Shown: piece after piece, positions 1 to 6,708 of the stretch
How the letters are laid out: each line of letters starts with the position of its first letter
How positions within the stretch are numbered: the stretch's first letter is position 1
DNA from: Bacillota bacterium
GTDB taxonomy: Bacteria; Bacillota; Clostridia; Lachnospirales; Lachnospiraceae
Direction of reading: 5' to 3'
Length of the DNA stretch: 9,844 nucleotides
Assembly: GCA_023442465.1 (NCBI GenBank)
Contig: JAEZZQ010000002.1
Span: 1-9,844 of the forward strand
Made by a program: the position numbers and the translations under genes
The notes under the pieces: generated by a model
Databases searched by the model: none
The model's input: the letters and a program-made list of their open reading frames with translations, nothing else
What the model was told of the DNA's origin: nothing

Positions 1-2485
1 GATAAATCTTGCCCAGCCGGTACTGTGCAAACTGATTACCCTGACCGGCAGACCGTTTCAGGTATTCCAGAGCTTTGGGGACATCCTTCGGAACATCCTC
101 CCCCTTGAAGTAGAGGACGCCGAGGGCATATTCAGCAAATTGGTTCTTTCTGTCGGCGGCAAAGGTCAGCCAGAGAATGGCGGACTCCACATCCTTCAGC
201 ACGCCCTCACCGCCAAGATACAGCTTGCCGAGCCGGTATGCAGCAAAGTCATTGTCCTGTTCTGCCGACATTGTATAGAGCCGTACCGCCTCGGCAGTAT
301 TCTGCGGAACATGCTGTCCCTTTTCGTAGAGCTTGCCGAGAAAATATGCGGCATAGGGATTCTCAGCAGCCACCGCTTCCCGGAGATAGCCGAGGGCTTT
401 CTCCACCTCCTGCGGCTGTGCCTTTTCATCCGAGAGGATGAGCTTGGCAAGCTGGTAGCAGGCAAAGGGGTTTCCTACGGATGCCGCCTTTTCATAGTAT
501 TCCTTTGCCCTGGCTTCATCCTTGTCTGTACCAATGCCATTCAGAAGCATCCAGCCCAAACGGTACTGGAGCTTATCGTCATGGCCCTGTTCCTCCAGAG
601 ACACAAAGCCGAGAAAGGCTTCCTTGAAGCGGCGGTCAGAATCCTGCTGATTTTTCACACAGCCGATTCCGTCCCGCGACATTTTACCAAGCTCGAAGCT
701 GGCATAGGGAAAGCTCTGATTGGCCGAGCGGGTATAGAGGGCAAAGGCAGATTCATGATCCTGATCCATGCCTTTGCCATGGTAATACAGGCCGCCAAGG
801 GAATACAGGCCGCCAAGGGAATACTGTGCGTACTTGTAATTCTCATTCGCAGACAGGGTGAGCCAATCCGCCGCCTGCAGATAGTCCTGCTCTGTGCCAA
901 GTCCGGCGGCATACATTTTGCCGATACGGTACTCGGTGTACTTCCAAGGCTTTTCTTCCTCGGCAGCATGGAAAACAGCAAGGGCCTTTTCGTACCAGCG
1001 ATATGCTTCATCGGCGTCCGCTTCGCATCCAAGACCATCGGCGGACATTCGACCAAGGTCATAGAGTGCAAGGGGATTATCTTCATCCGCTTCTGCGAGG
1101 AAAAGTTCACGAGCCTTGTGAAAGTCCTGCGAGATTCCAGCATCCTCATCGCCGTACAAATATTGCTTTGCCTGTTTGTAGCCATCCGTCCACCATGAGG
1201 CGGAGGATTCCTTATCGGCAGAGGCTTCATCGATGGAGGACCGTTCCCCGAAATCATCTGCCGGTTCCTGATCTTCTTCATCCGCCATGTCAGAGAGGGG
1301 CATCTCCAGATCGTTCTCCGGCTCCGGCAGGGATGTTTCTACAGATGCCGGTTCCTCAAAGGTCATGTTCCCAATCATTAGGGCTTCCTGAATGACCATG
1401 TTGCGGATGGGCTTAAAATCATCACAGCGGGAAAGAGGAGGCCGCTCGGACGGAGTTTCTGTGTAGATGGATTCGATCCTGCCCCTGACTTCCCACCACA
1501 GGCGGTAGGCTTTGGAGACACGACTGTCCTTGGCAAGCTCATCCACAATTTCGTCCACCACATTTTTCAGGTCTGCTTTCAGATAGCCGTACTGCTTTTT
1601 GCCGCTGACCGTTTGCAGACGTTCGGCAAGGTGCGTGAGGAGCTGCTCCATGCGCTCGCTGACCAAAACGCCGCCATTCATCTGACGGATCAGTTCTCCC
1701 ATGGCTTCGGCCACCTGTTCCTTCAGGTCATCCCGCCGCTGGGTCTTTTCCCCGTAAAGCGGGATGAGCTCCTGACGGAAAATCTCATTTGCCAGAGAGG
1801 ACTTCATTTTTTTGATGCCCTGTTTCGTGAGATAGCCCTCTCTTGGATCGGTGCTATAGCAGACCATGTGGATATGAGGGTGGTGGGACTCGTTGTGGAA
1901 AGCGGCGTACCATTTCAGATGGTCAGGGTGGATTTTTAAATTCTCCGCAAGCTCCACGGCTTTTTCGGAAAGCAGAGCCTTCCACGTAGGGGCATTGTCA
2001 TAACCCAACCGTGCGGCATCCTCACGACGGAGAGAAATAATCGGGGTCCACACATTTCCGGTGTGACTGGATACTTCATCAGCAACCTGTGATAAGACCA
2101 GCGGCTCACCCCCGGCCGTGAACAGACCATGGCTGTCAAACTTTTCGACACGGGGACGGTTTGCAATGTAGTCCAGATATTTCTCCCGGCTGCCGATTTT
2201 ATCAAGGCTTTGTTCCAGTGCAATGGTGATAAATTCGGAGGCGTTTCCCCGGTTGGGGTTTTTGAGGTAATCCTCATACTCAAATAAATCCCGGGCATCA
2301 GGAAACTCCCGGAGTATCTGTGCAATCAATTCCTTTTGTTTTTTTGTGGAGTGCCAGAGCTTATGACCGCTTTCCATTTTTTCTACACCGTCACGGGTGG
2401 CAATATATTTGACGAGGTTGTTCAGATGAGCGGCAGTCTTTTCTCCTCCTTTGAGGTAGGGGCACTTGAGAATGATGCGGGCCAT
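1..2485 (-). CDS. MOBP-type relaxase with C-terminal Sel1 repeat array (3' end outside window)
   Basis: Relaxase that would nick oriT and pilot the transferred strand. The reading frame is open for 828 codons from the ATG at 2485 and leaves the window without a stop. Residues 1-320 form the relaxase domain. Tyr27, in a KYIATRDG context, is the likely catalytic tyrosine. Residues 197-206 (HNESHHPHIH) give the H-x-E-x4-H-x-H metal motif of MOBP enzymes, with Glu where RP4 TraI has Asp. An acidic, proline-rich linker follows (about 375-430). From about 470 to the edge there are nine complete Sel1-like repeats (pattern A-x-Y-x-L-G-x-x-Y, then a short helix ending in A-A) and the start of a tenth. 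Sel1 arrays are protein-binding scaffolds, so contact with the transfer machinery is plausible but inferred. The start overlaps the stop of the RHH gene (TAATG), which implies translational coupling. The MobP3/MobL label is from memory. Confidence 0.93.
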   Translation of the reverse strand, partial: MARIILKCPYLKGGEKTAAHLNNLVKYIATRDGVEKMESGHKLWHSTKKQKELIAQILREFPDARDLFEYEDYLKNPNRGNASEFITIALEQSLDKIGSREKYLDYIANRPRVEKFDSHGLFTAGGEPLVLSQVADEVSSHTGNVWTPIISLRREDAARLGYDNAPTWKALLSEKAVELAENLKIHPDHLKWYAAFHNESHHPHIHMVCYSTDPREGYLTKQGIKKMKSSLANEIFRQELIPLYGEKTQRRDDLKEQVAEAMGELIRQMNGGVLVSERMEQLLTHLAERLQTVSGKKQYGYLKADLKNVVDEIVDELAKDSRVSKAYRLWWEVRGRIESIYTETPSERPPLSRCDDFKPIRNMVIQEALMIGNMTFEEPASVETSLPEPENDLEMPLSDMADEEDQEPADDFGERSSIDEASADKESSASWWTDGYKQAKQYLYGDEDAGISQDFHKARELFLAEADEDNPLALYDLGRMSADGLGCEADADEAYRWYEKALAVFHAAEEEKPWKYTEYRIGKMYAAGLGTEQDYLQAADWLTLSANENYKYAQYSLGGLYSLGGLYYHGKGMDQDHESAFALYTRSANQSFPYASFELGKMSRDGIGCVKNQQDSDRRFKEAFLGFVSLEEQGHDDKLQYRLGWMLLNGIGTDKDEARAKEYYEKAASVGNPFACYQLAKLILSDEKAQPQEVEKALGYLREAVAAENPYAAYFLGKLYEKGQHVPQNTAEAVRLYTMSAEQDNDFAAYRLGKLYLGGEGVLKDVESAILWLTFAADRKNQFAEYALGVLYFKGEDVPKDVPKALEYLKRSAGQGNQFAQYRLGKIY
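784..824 (-). repeat. 18-bp in-frame tandem duplication within the Sel1 array
   Basis: Two exact 18-base units (785-802 and 803-820) plus 4 matching bases after them and 1 before lie in tandem inside the relaxase gene. They encode a doubled YSLGGL (about residues 557-568), which lengthens the third Sel1 repeat by six residues. The period is a multiple of three, so the frame is kept. Confidence 0.9.
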
Positions 2486-2901
2486 TATTCTTCCGTCTCA
2501 GGGCTGCTCTGGAAATCCACCGCATCGTCCAGACGGATTTTTCCTCTGGTCCGTTTTACCTCGGCAACGCACCGGCCGCGGAGCCGGTGCAGTTCCTCAT
2601 CGGTAATCTCCAACGTAGTTGCCAGCAGATGCATCATCATGCTGATTTCCACAGAAAGCCGAAACAGATTGTTTGCCACCCGGTTTTCGGTCTTTTGCAG
2701 TGTGCCCTGGATGGATGCAAGCAGAGCTTTTGAGAGGTAGGAGGAGATGTCCTCCGTCCCAAGGTAGCCCATGTAAAAGCTGAGTGCCTTTTCAATAAAC
2801 TCGCTGCGACTCTTGCAGTTGTCCTTTGGCAGCCAGCCGTCCAGCCGTTCCAAGGTTTCGGGGTACAGCCAGACCGCTGTCCGTTCCTTATTATTTTTCA
2901 T
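2485..2901 (-). CDS. Ribbon-helix-helix relaxosome accessory protein (MobC-like)
   Basis: A 138-aa protein. Residues 6-48 fit a ribbon-helix-helix fold: a short strand (TAVWLYPETLERLDG), a basic turn with the typical SRSEFIEKAL helix, then a second helix. The C-terminal part (55-115) is helical and rich in Leu and Met, probably for oligomerisation. In MOBP systems such proteins bind oriT repeats and help the relaxase reach the nick site; that role is inferred from the fold and from the position between the putative oriT and the relaxase. I place the start at 2901 (MKNNKERT), with AAGAAAGGT at 2912-2920 as a modest ribosome site 10 bases upstream. The frame stays open to 3090, but that extension crosses the repeat-rich oriT region and is probably not coding. 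The stop overlaps the relaxase ATG by one base. Confidence 0.82.
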   Translation of the reverse strand: MKNNKERTAVWLYPETLERLDGWLPKDNCKSRSEFIEKALSFYMGYLGTEDISSYLSKALLASIQGTLQKTENRVANNLFRLSVEISMMMHLLATTLEITDEELHRLRGRCVAEVKRTRGKIRLDDAVDFQSSPETEE

Positions 2902-2929
2902 ATGAAATCCGACCTTTCTTGGGTGTCGA

Positions 2930-3027
2930 CCTATGAGGTGACCGTGCAAATTCCTTTGTTTCTTCACGTTTTCGTGGATTCCGACCACCTCGGCTGTGAC
3001 AAAGCCGTAATCCGACCACCTCATAGG
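2930..3027. repeat. 11-bp perfect inverted repeat spanning the direct repeats
   Basis: CCTATGAGGTG at 2930-2940 is the exact reverse complement of CACCTCATAGG at 3017-3027, with 76 bases between. The right arm overlaps the second 12-bp direct repeat. A further short hairpin (CACG-TTTT-CGTG, 2965-2976) lies inside. The arms sit just upstream of the RHH gene, so they may serve in oriT architecture, in autoregulation of that gene, or in both. Confidence 0.7.
2980..3022. repeat. 12-bp direct repeats flanking a small hairpin
   Basis: TCCGACCACCTC occurs exactly at 2980-2991 and 3011-3022, 31 bp apart start to start, close to three helical turns. Between and touching them is a 5-bp inverted repeat (CGGCT 2991-2995, AGCCG 3003-3007). 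The core CGACCACC appears a third time at 3084-3091, inside the dyad next to the putative nick. These are candidate binding sites for the neighbouring RHH protein. Confidence 0.75.
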
Positions 3028-3035
3028 AAGGTGCG

Positions 3036-3059
3036 AAAAACGCCCAGCACTGCTGGGCG
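3036..3059 (-). terminator. GC-rich hairpin with T-run: intrinsic terminator or oriT stem
   Basis: An 8-bp perfect stem (3041-3048 with 3052-3059, 3-base loop) is followed on the minus strand by TTTTT (3040-3036). This is a classic rho-independent terminator for transcripts arriving from the DUF6103-like gene. It lies between the putative nick and the RHH gene, so it could instead, or also, be an oriT secondary structure. If it terminates, the RHH and relaxase genes need their own promoter between about 3035 and 2920; I could not pick one with confidence. Confidence 0.6.
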
Positions 3060-3067
3060 AAGTGGGC

Positions 3068-3105
3068 GGCGGTAGGGCGCTTGCGACCACCCGCCTTTAT
3101 CCTGC
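3068..3105 (+). other. Candidate nic site with adjacent imperfect inverted repeat
   Basis: The dyad arms 3068-3080 and 3083-3095 pair as 5 bp, two mismatches, 2 bp, one mismatch, 3 bp, around a 2-base centre. TATCCTG follows at 3098-3104 with C at 3105. The 7-mer ATCCTGC also occurs elsewhere in the window (for example near 641 and 1477), and the 8-mer TATCCTGC occurs once more, on the minus strand inside the VirB4 gene (8852-8859). The motif alone is therefore weak; its position beside a dyad and next to relaxosome genes carries the call. Confidence 0.6.
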
Positions 3106-3291
3106 TCTTTTTTCGACCGCAGAGGGTGCATGAGATTTCGGTATCTTTGGCTGAGAGCCGGTTTCCTGACACCTCCGCACAAAGCCCTCATAATCGGTTT
3201 TAGTCGGTGCTGTGGGTAAACCTGTCGCCCAGCCCTGCAAAAGCCCACACAGGGGCGGACAGGGGGCAACGCTGGTGGACGGGTGCGAGTC

Positions 3292-3561
3292 TTAAGGTGT
3301 TGCATTTACCGAATCGCTATCGACAGCGGTTGATGCCTTGTTTTTCTCTTTCTGTTTTTTAACTGAAGTTGTAGCAGCAGGGGTATCATCGCACCCCTCG
3401 TCAATGTATTCCCGGACGGAAGCAGGAACGTATTTTTCATAGAGCTTTTGTAATGAGTCGCCAAGCTCCTGTTCCAAGTCCGCATCTTTCTTCTCCATGT
3501 AGCGTTTGACTGCACGGAGTTTTTCGGCATCCATTTGTATGGTGATGGCTTCTTTTTTCAT
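3292..3561 (-). CDS. Small DUF6103-like conjugative-element protein
   Basis: An 89-aa protein beginning MKKEAITIQMDAEKL. Residues 1-55 (ITIQMD, RYMEKKDADLE, LYEKYVPASVREYID) resemble the short DUF6103 proteins found in Clostridia conjugative elements; the family name is from memory. The start resembles a ribbon-helix-helix strand followed by charged helices, so DNA binding is possible but unproven. The tail (60-89) is low-complexity Lys, Thr and Ser and probably disordered. A strong ribosome site (GGGAGG, 3571-3576) lies 9 bases before the ATG at 3561. The gene follows the wall hydrolase after 69 bases and is the last one before the putative oriT. The frame stays open for 64 codons after the stop, without a good start. 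Confidence 0.82.
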   Translation of the reverse strand: MKKEAITIQMDAEKLRAVKRYMEKKDADLEQELGDSLQKLYEKYVPASVREYIDEGCDDTPAATTSVKKQKEKNKASTAVDSDSVNATP

Positions 3562-3630
3562 ATTGAGTGTCCTCCCTTTGATTTTTTATGGGTGTTAGCG
3601 CCGCAAAACAGAAAGAAAAAATCAGCCGGT

Positions 3631-5139
3631 TTACGGCAAATAGTTTCTCGGATTCTTCTGCACACCGCCCACTCTCACCTCGAAGTGCAGATGGTTACCG
3701 GTGCTTCGCCCGGTGGAACCCACCTTTGCAATGGTTTCCCCGGCCTTGACCGTCTGTCCCTCACGGACGAGGATTTGGGAGCAGTGTCCGTATAAGGTGA
3801 CCATTCCATTTCCGTGGTCAATGGTCAGATAATAACCATAGCCCGTGCTTCCATAGATCACCGTTTTCACCGTTCCCGCCTTTGCCGAGCGGATAGTGGT
3901 ACCCTTGGAGGCGCCAAGGTCAAGGCCGGTATGTCCCGCCCATTCCCCTGTGAGGGGGTCTGTCCTGCCGCCGAATTCGGAGGTCACCATGGAGCGCCAT
4001 CCATTCCCCAGCGGTGAAACAAATCCGCTGGCAGAGGATTTTTGTGTGTCTGCATAGGGCCTGCCGTACAGAACCTGTTTGCCGGAATCGAATAAATCCC
4101 GGTAGACGACCTGTCCTCTGGAGGACGAAGCGTCCACCACCTTGCCGTCCCCGGCGTAGATTCCCACATGAGTGATATTCATAAAACGGCCGTTGGGCTT
4201 GTGGCTCCAGAACACCAAATCACCGGGAGCAAGGCTTGATTTAGGAATGGTCAGCCCATTGTCCACACAATATTTGCCCTGCGCCGCAGCCGTACCGGGG
4301 AGGTTTACCCCCAGTTTTTTGTACACCCACTGTACAAGATAGCTGCAGTCGGTGTAACTTCCTTGTCCGCGCAGCTCTTGGGAGTAGGGATCTCCAAGGC
4401 GGGAAAGACCGAGGCGGACAGCTTCAGCGCCCACCTCACCTACAGGCAAGTCAGAAAAGAAACCGCCAAGCTGGTCTGGAGTCCAATTCTCCCACATGGT
4501 GGAATCGTCATCCTCGGCGGGCGCACCGATGCCGTATAAAGCACGGTAATAGATTTCGTTGGCATTGGCTTGATCGTCATAAGTGATGGCCCTGCCGAAC
4601 AGTGACCTGATGTTGTTGTAGATGGCAGGCAGAGAGGAAATGGGAACAGCCACGGTATAAGTTTCCTCCGAGGTTGTTCCGTCATCGTTTTCCACGGTAC
4701 GGGTGCGTTCCTCGTAAGTGACGAAGCAGTCCACATATCGCCGGTGTTCCAAGCGGGAGGGAGACTCCGCACCGAAAAACAGAGAATAAAAAATAGCCTT
4801 GACTCGGTAATCGTCAAGGCTGTGGCCGTCCTCCATCTCTGTGTTCACTGTGGATATGGCACCGTCTATTAGGGTGAAGCTCTGCCGCATATCCCCGATG
4901 TGCCCTCTGTAATCCGCAGGCATACTCCCTGGAATCACACCGCCATGAAAGCACAGCTCTACGGCTGTGTTGTTGTGGTTTGTGGTGCCGGAGAGCAGGG
5001 AGCAGACCAGTACGATAACTAAAATGAGCGGGGACAGGACGGCGGCAATGATCCAGCCGATGGTTTTTCGGATTCGTTCATCCGAGAGTGCGGCAGCGGC
5101 GGCTTTTGCAATAGCTGTAATGGTAGCGGGATCTGCCAT
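3631..5139 (-). CDS. Membrane-anchored NlpC/P60 and M23 dual peptidoglycan hydrolase
   Basis: A 502-aa bifunctional cell-wall peptidase, the likely VirB1-like enzyme that opens peptidoglycan for the transfer channel. Residues 1-27 are cytoplasmic, 28-50 form one membrane segment, and the rest should be outside the cell. Residues 55-235 are an extracellular region I do not recognise. Residues about 236-362 are NlpC/P60, with Cys265 in TDCSYLVQW and His324 in ITHVGIYAGDG. Residues about 385-502 are an M23 endopeptidase with His403 and Asp407 (HTGLD), His452 (YGHCS) and His483/His485 (NHLHFEVR), so both active sites look intact. Both domains cut peptide bonds; I see no lysozyme-like glycan-cutting domain, unlike the lysozyme plus NlpC/P60 enzymes of Tn916-type elements. 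The start at 5139 lies 4 bases after the preceding stop, with GGTGGTGA over that stop as a weak ribosome site. It may belong to the CD1108-type proteins of Clostridioides elements (from memory). Confidence 0.92.
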   Translation of the reverse strand: MADPATITAIAKAAAAALSDERIRKTIGWIIAAVLSPLILVIVLVCSLLSGTTNHNNTAVELCFHGGVIPGSMPADYRGHIGDMRQSFTLIDGAISTVNTEMEDGHSLDDYRVKAIFYSLFFGAESPSRLEHRRYVDCFVTYEERTRTVENDDGTTSEETYTVAVPISSLPAIYNNIRSLFGRAITYDDQANANEIYYRALYGIGAPAEDDDSTMWENWTPDQLGGFFSDLPVGEVGAEAVRLGLSRLGDPYSQELRGQGSYTDCSYLVQWVYKKLGVNLPGTAAAQGKYCVDNGLTIPKSSLAPGDLVFWSHKPNGRFMNITHVGIYAGDGKVVDASSSRGQVVYRDLFDSGKQVLYGRPYADTQKSSASGFVSPLGNGWRSMVTSEFGGRTDPLTGEWAGHTGLDLGASKGTTIRSAKAGTVKTVIYGSTGYGYYLTIDHGNGMVTLYGHCSQILVREGQTVKAGETIAKVGSTGRSTGNHLHFEVRVGGVQKNPRNYLP

Positions 5140-5143
5140 GCCA

Positions 5144-5647
5144 TCACCACCATTTCAAGCCGCCAAAGCCGAACAGGTTTTGCTGTTCCGGTTCCGGCTC
5201 ACCTTCCATGAGCTGCTCGGTATAATCGATTGCCTGCTCCAAAACAGCGGTATCAAACCCCGCGGTTTCGTAGCCGTCATGGATGGTATTATAATAATAA
5301 TCGGAGGGATAGCCCAGCCGGTGTCCCGGAGTCATGACATAGACCATGGCTGAAACAGTCTTTCCGTCCAGCGGGAGTTCTATGGTTTCTTTGTCGTAAA
5401 ATCGGGGAAACCCTTCATAAATGTCGAGAGCCGCCTCATCCTTCGGGGTGATCTTCCACAGCAAAACAGGGACAGAAGAGCCCTCACAAGGTTCAATGGT
5501 AGCCACCGCACCGTGCCTGCCGCCCCGAAACACAAGGGCATAATCCTTGATCTCGGAAGCCCCAACCACCTTGGCGGTGGGGCATCTTTGCGCCATCTGC
5601 GGCAGATTGAGGTTACTGCCATAGGCAATATACAGTTTGTTTTTCAT
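5144..5647 (-). CDS. Gamma-glutamylcyclotransferase/AIG2-like protein
   Basis: A 167-aa cytoplasmic protein of the GGCT/AIG2 fold. The signature YGSNL is at residues 9-13, where the backbone binds the gamma-glutamyl group. The family's catalytic Glu is E78 in LDIYEGFPRFY. A typical beta-strand pattern follows (VSAMVYVM, 98-105). Members release 5-oxoproline from gamma-glutamyl amines or peptides; the substrate here is unknown. The C-terminal tail (150-167) is acidic, then glycine- and aromatic-rich, ending in KWW. The start at 5647 is set by a near-perfect AAGGAG (5653-5658) that overlaps the stop of the amidoligase gene; the frame extends 15 codons further upstream without such support. Because the amidoligase gene comes directly before it, the two probably make and unmake the same class of amide bond (inference). 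Confidence 0.88.
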   Translation of the reverse strand: MKNKLYIAYGSNLNLPQMAQRCPTAKVVGASEIKDYALVFRGGRHGAVATIEPCEGSSVPVLLWKITPKDEAALDIYEGFPRFYDKETIELPLDGKTVSAMVYVMTPGHRLGYPSDYYYNTIHDGYETAGFDTAVLEQAIDYTEQLMEGEPEPEQQNLFGFGGLKWW

Positions 5648-5657
5648 ACGATCTCCT

Positions 5658-6695
5658 TTACATTGACATAGTAAAAGCGGAGGACTGTTCATCCTCCGCT
5701 TCCATTACAGTTTCCGGCATAGCTTCTTCCGGTGGCCTCTGCTCCTGTAACCGCTCCGCTTCACGCTTCTGCCGCAGCCGTTCTTTTTGCCTTTGGGCCT
5801 GTGCCGGGTCTTTCCATGCGATGCAGCCCTCCAAGTGATCCAGCAGATGCTTGCGGGCCGTTTTAAATTCATCCCCAATCATACCGAGGCGCAAAAGCCA
5901 CACCCGGAAGGTATATTTTTCATTGGTGGATTGCGTTTTTGCCGGGCTTGCCGACCGCTGGTTGAGTGCCTGTGCAGTCATGGCCAGACAGAACTGTACA
6001 TACGCTTTTATTTTTCCTGCATGGAGGTCACCGTTGAAAGCACGGAATTCCACCGTGCCTTTCTGGAACACGCTGTGCAGATTCAGGCAGTGGTAGCGGC
6101 TGTGGTGATAATGCTCACGGCTGCCATCATTGCCGTTGTACCAGATACGTTTCAGTTGGTCGAGGGTAGTGGGTTTCTGCCGATTAATCCGCTCTAAAAA
6201 GGCAGGGTCAATCTTTTGGCAGTAGCTGTTTTCCCTGCCCCTGGAAACCTTTAATGCCTTATAAATCATATCCTCCTTGGCCGCCATGATATTGACCAGA
6301 TTGCGGAGTTTTGGAGCATCAAAGGGGGCGGCATTGATGTGGATATGGATACCGCAGGAGGAATTCACAAATGCTCCGGCTTCCCGGAGCTTACGAATCA
6401 ATTCCTGCACAGTTTCGATATCCTGGTACTGGCAGATGGGACTGACCAGCTCCACGCTGTAATTCCTGTCGGCGCTGATTTTTCTGCGGCCGTCTTTCTT
6501 TTGGCAGTCAATACTGCCGTCACTCATGACCTTCCATTTGCGCCGCTGGCTGTCACAGGCATAATAGGCATCGTAGAAGCTGCCCTCATATTCTTTTGTC
6601 GTGCCGAAATGTTCGGCAATCACCTCGGCGGCGCGGCTTCGTGTAATCCCGGTCATTTCAATTTCAATCCCGAAATTCTGACCTTGTATCTCCAT
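5658..6695 (-). CDS. Amidoligase of the glutamine-synthetase fold (Amidoligase_2)
   Basis: A 345-aa COOH-NH2 ligase. It should use ATP to join a carboxyl and an amine, as glutamine synthetase and glutamate-cysteine ligase do. Expected metal and nucleotide positions are present: E11 and E13 in FGIEIEM, D59 in WKVMSDGSI, E82 in VELVSPI, H117 and H119 in GIHIHIN, and E216/R218 in GTVEFRAF. Residues 295-325 form a charged helix rich in Arg, Gln and Glu (coiled-coil-like), followed by an acidic tail. The start at 6695 is 13 bases after the previous stop, with AAGGCGGTGGG as ribosome site. Comparative genomics by Aravind and co-workers described amidoligases paired with GGCT/AIG2 proteins and suggested peptide or protein modification. 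Here the pair lies beside a peptidoglycan hydrolase, so wall peptides are one possible target (inference). Confidence 0.88.
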   Translation of the reverse strand: MEIQGQNFGIEIEMTGITRSRAAEVIAEHFGTTKEYEGSFYDAYYACDSQRRKWKVMSDGSIDCQKKDGRRKISADRNYSVELVSPICQYQDIETVQELIRKLREAGAFVNSSCGIHIHINAAPFDAPKLRNLVNIMAAKEDMIYKALKVSRGRENSYCQKIDPAFLERINRQKPTTLDQLKRIWYNGNDGSREHYHHSRYHCLNLHSVFQKGTVEFRAFNGDLHAGKIKAYVQFCLAMTAQALNQRSASPAKTQSTNEKYTFRVWLLRLGMIGDEFKTARKHLLDHLEGCIAWKDPAQAQRQKERLRQKREAERLQEQRPPEEAMPETVMEAEDEQSSAFTMSM

Positions 6696-6708
6696 TTACC
6701 CACCGCCT

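Larger units (their letters stand above)
2902..3291. other. Gene-free region, probable origin of transfer (oriT)
   Basis: This 390-bp stretch separates the DUF6103-like gene from the RHH gene and has no convincing coding sequence. On the plus strand, TATCCTG/C at 3098-3105 matches the IncP/MOBP nick consensus YATCCTG/Y, with the predicted cut between 3104 and 3105. Nine bases 5' of the cut an imperfect dyad ends (arms 3068-3080 and 3083-3095, 10 of 13 positions paired), the usual layout of a MOBP oriT. Between it and the RHH gene lie a GC-rich hairpin (3041-3059) and several direct and inverted repeats (2930-3027). If the nick is correct, the VirB4 side enters the recipient first and the relaxase gene last. 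I see nothing definite in 3120-3291 and no convincing promoter. The oriT call is inferred from motif, structure and neighbouring relaxosome genes. Confidence 0.68.

Noticed and set aside
140..1198. Long plus-strand open frame of 352 codons opposite the relaxase
   Set aside because: It mirrors the Sel1-repeat coding frame on the minus strand, matches no family I know and has no ribosome site. The minus-strand repeats explain this DNA.
2902..3090. In-frame upstream extension of the RHH protein
   Set aside because: The extension translates the repeats and hairpin of the putative oriT, and a good RHH N-terminus begins at 2901. An open frame in GC-rich DNA is weak evidence.
3185..3270. Possible promoter and short inverted repeats (for example TGTGGG and CCCACA) right of the nick
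   Set aside because: The -10/-35 candidates are poor and wrongly spaced, and the repeats are 6 bp with a long loop, too weak to report as features.
3021..3305. Overlapping minus-strand frames of 93-94 codons in the oriT region, and 64 open codons after the DUF6103-like stop
   Set aside because: All three minus-strand frames are largely open here because of base composition. None has a ribosome site or recognisable domain. The stretch ending in PKSHAPSAVEKRAG after the stop at 3292 looks somewhat protein-like but has no ATG.
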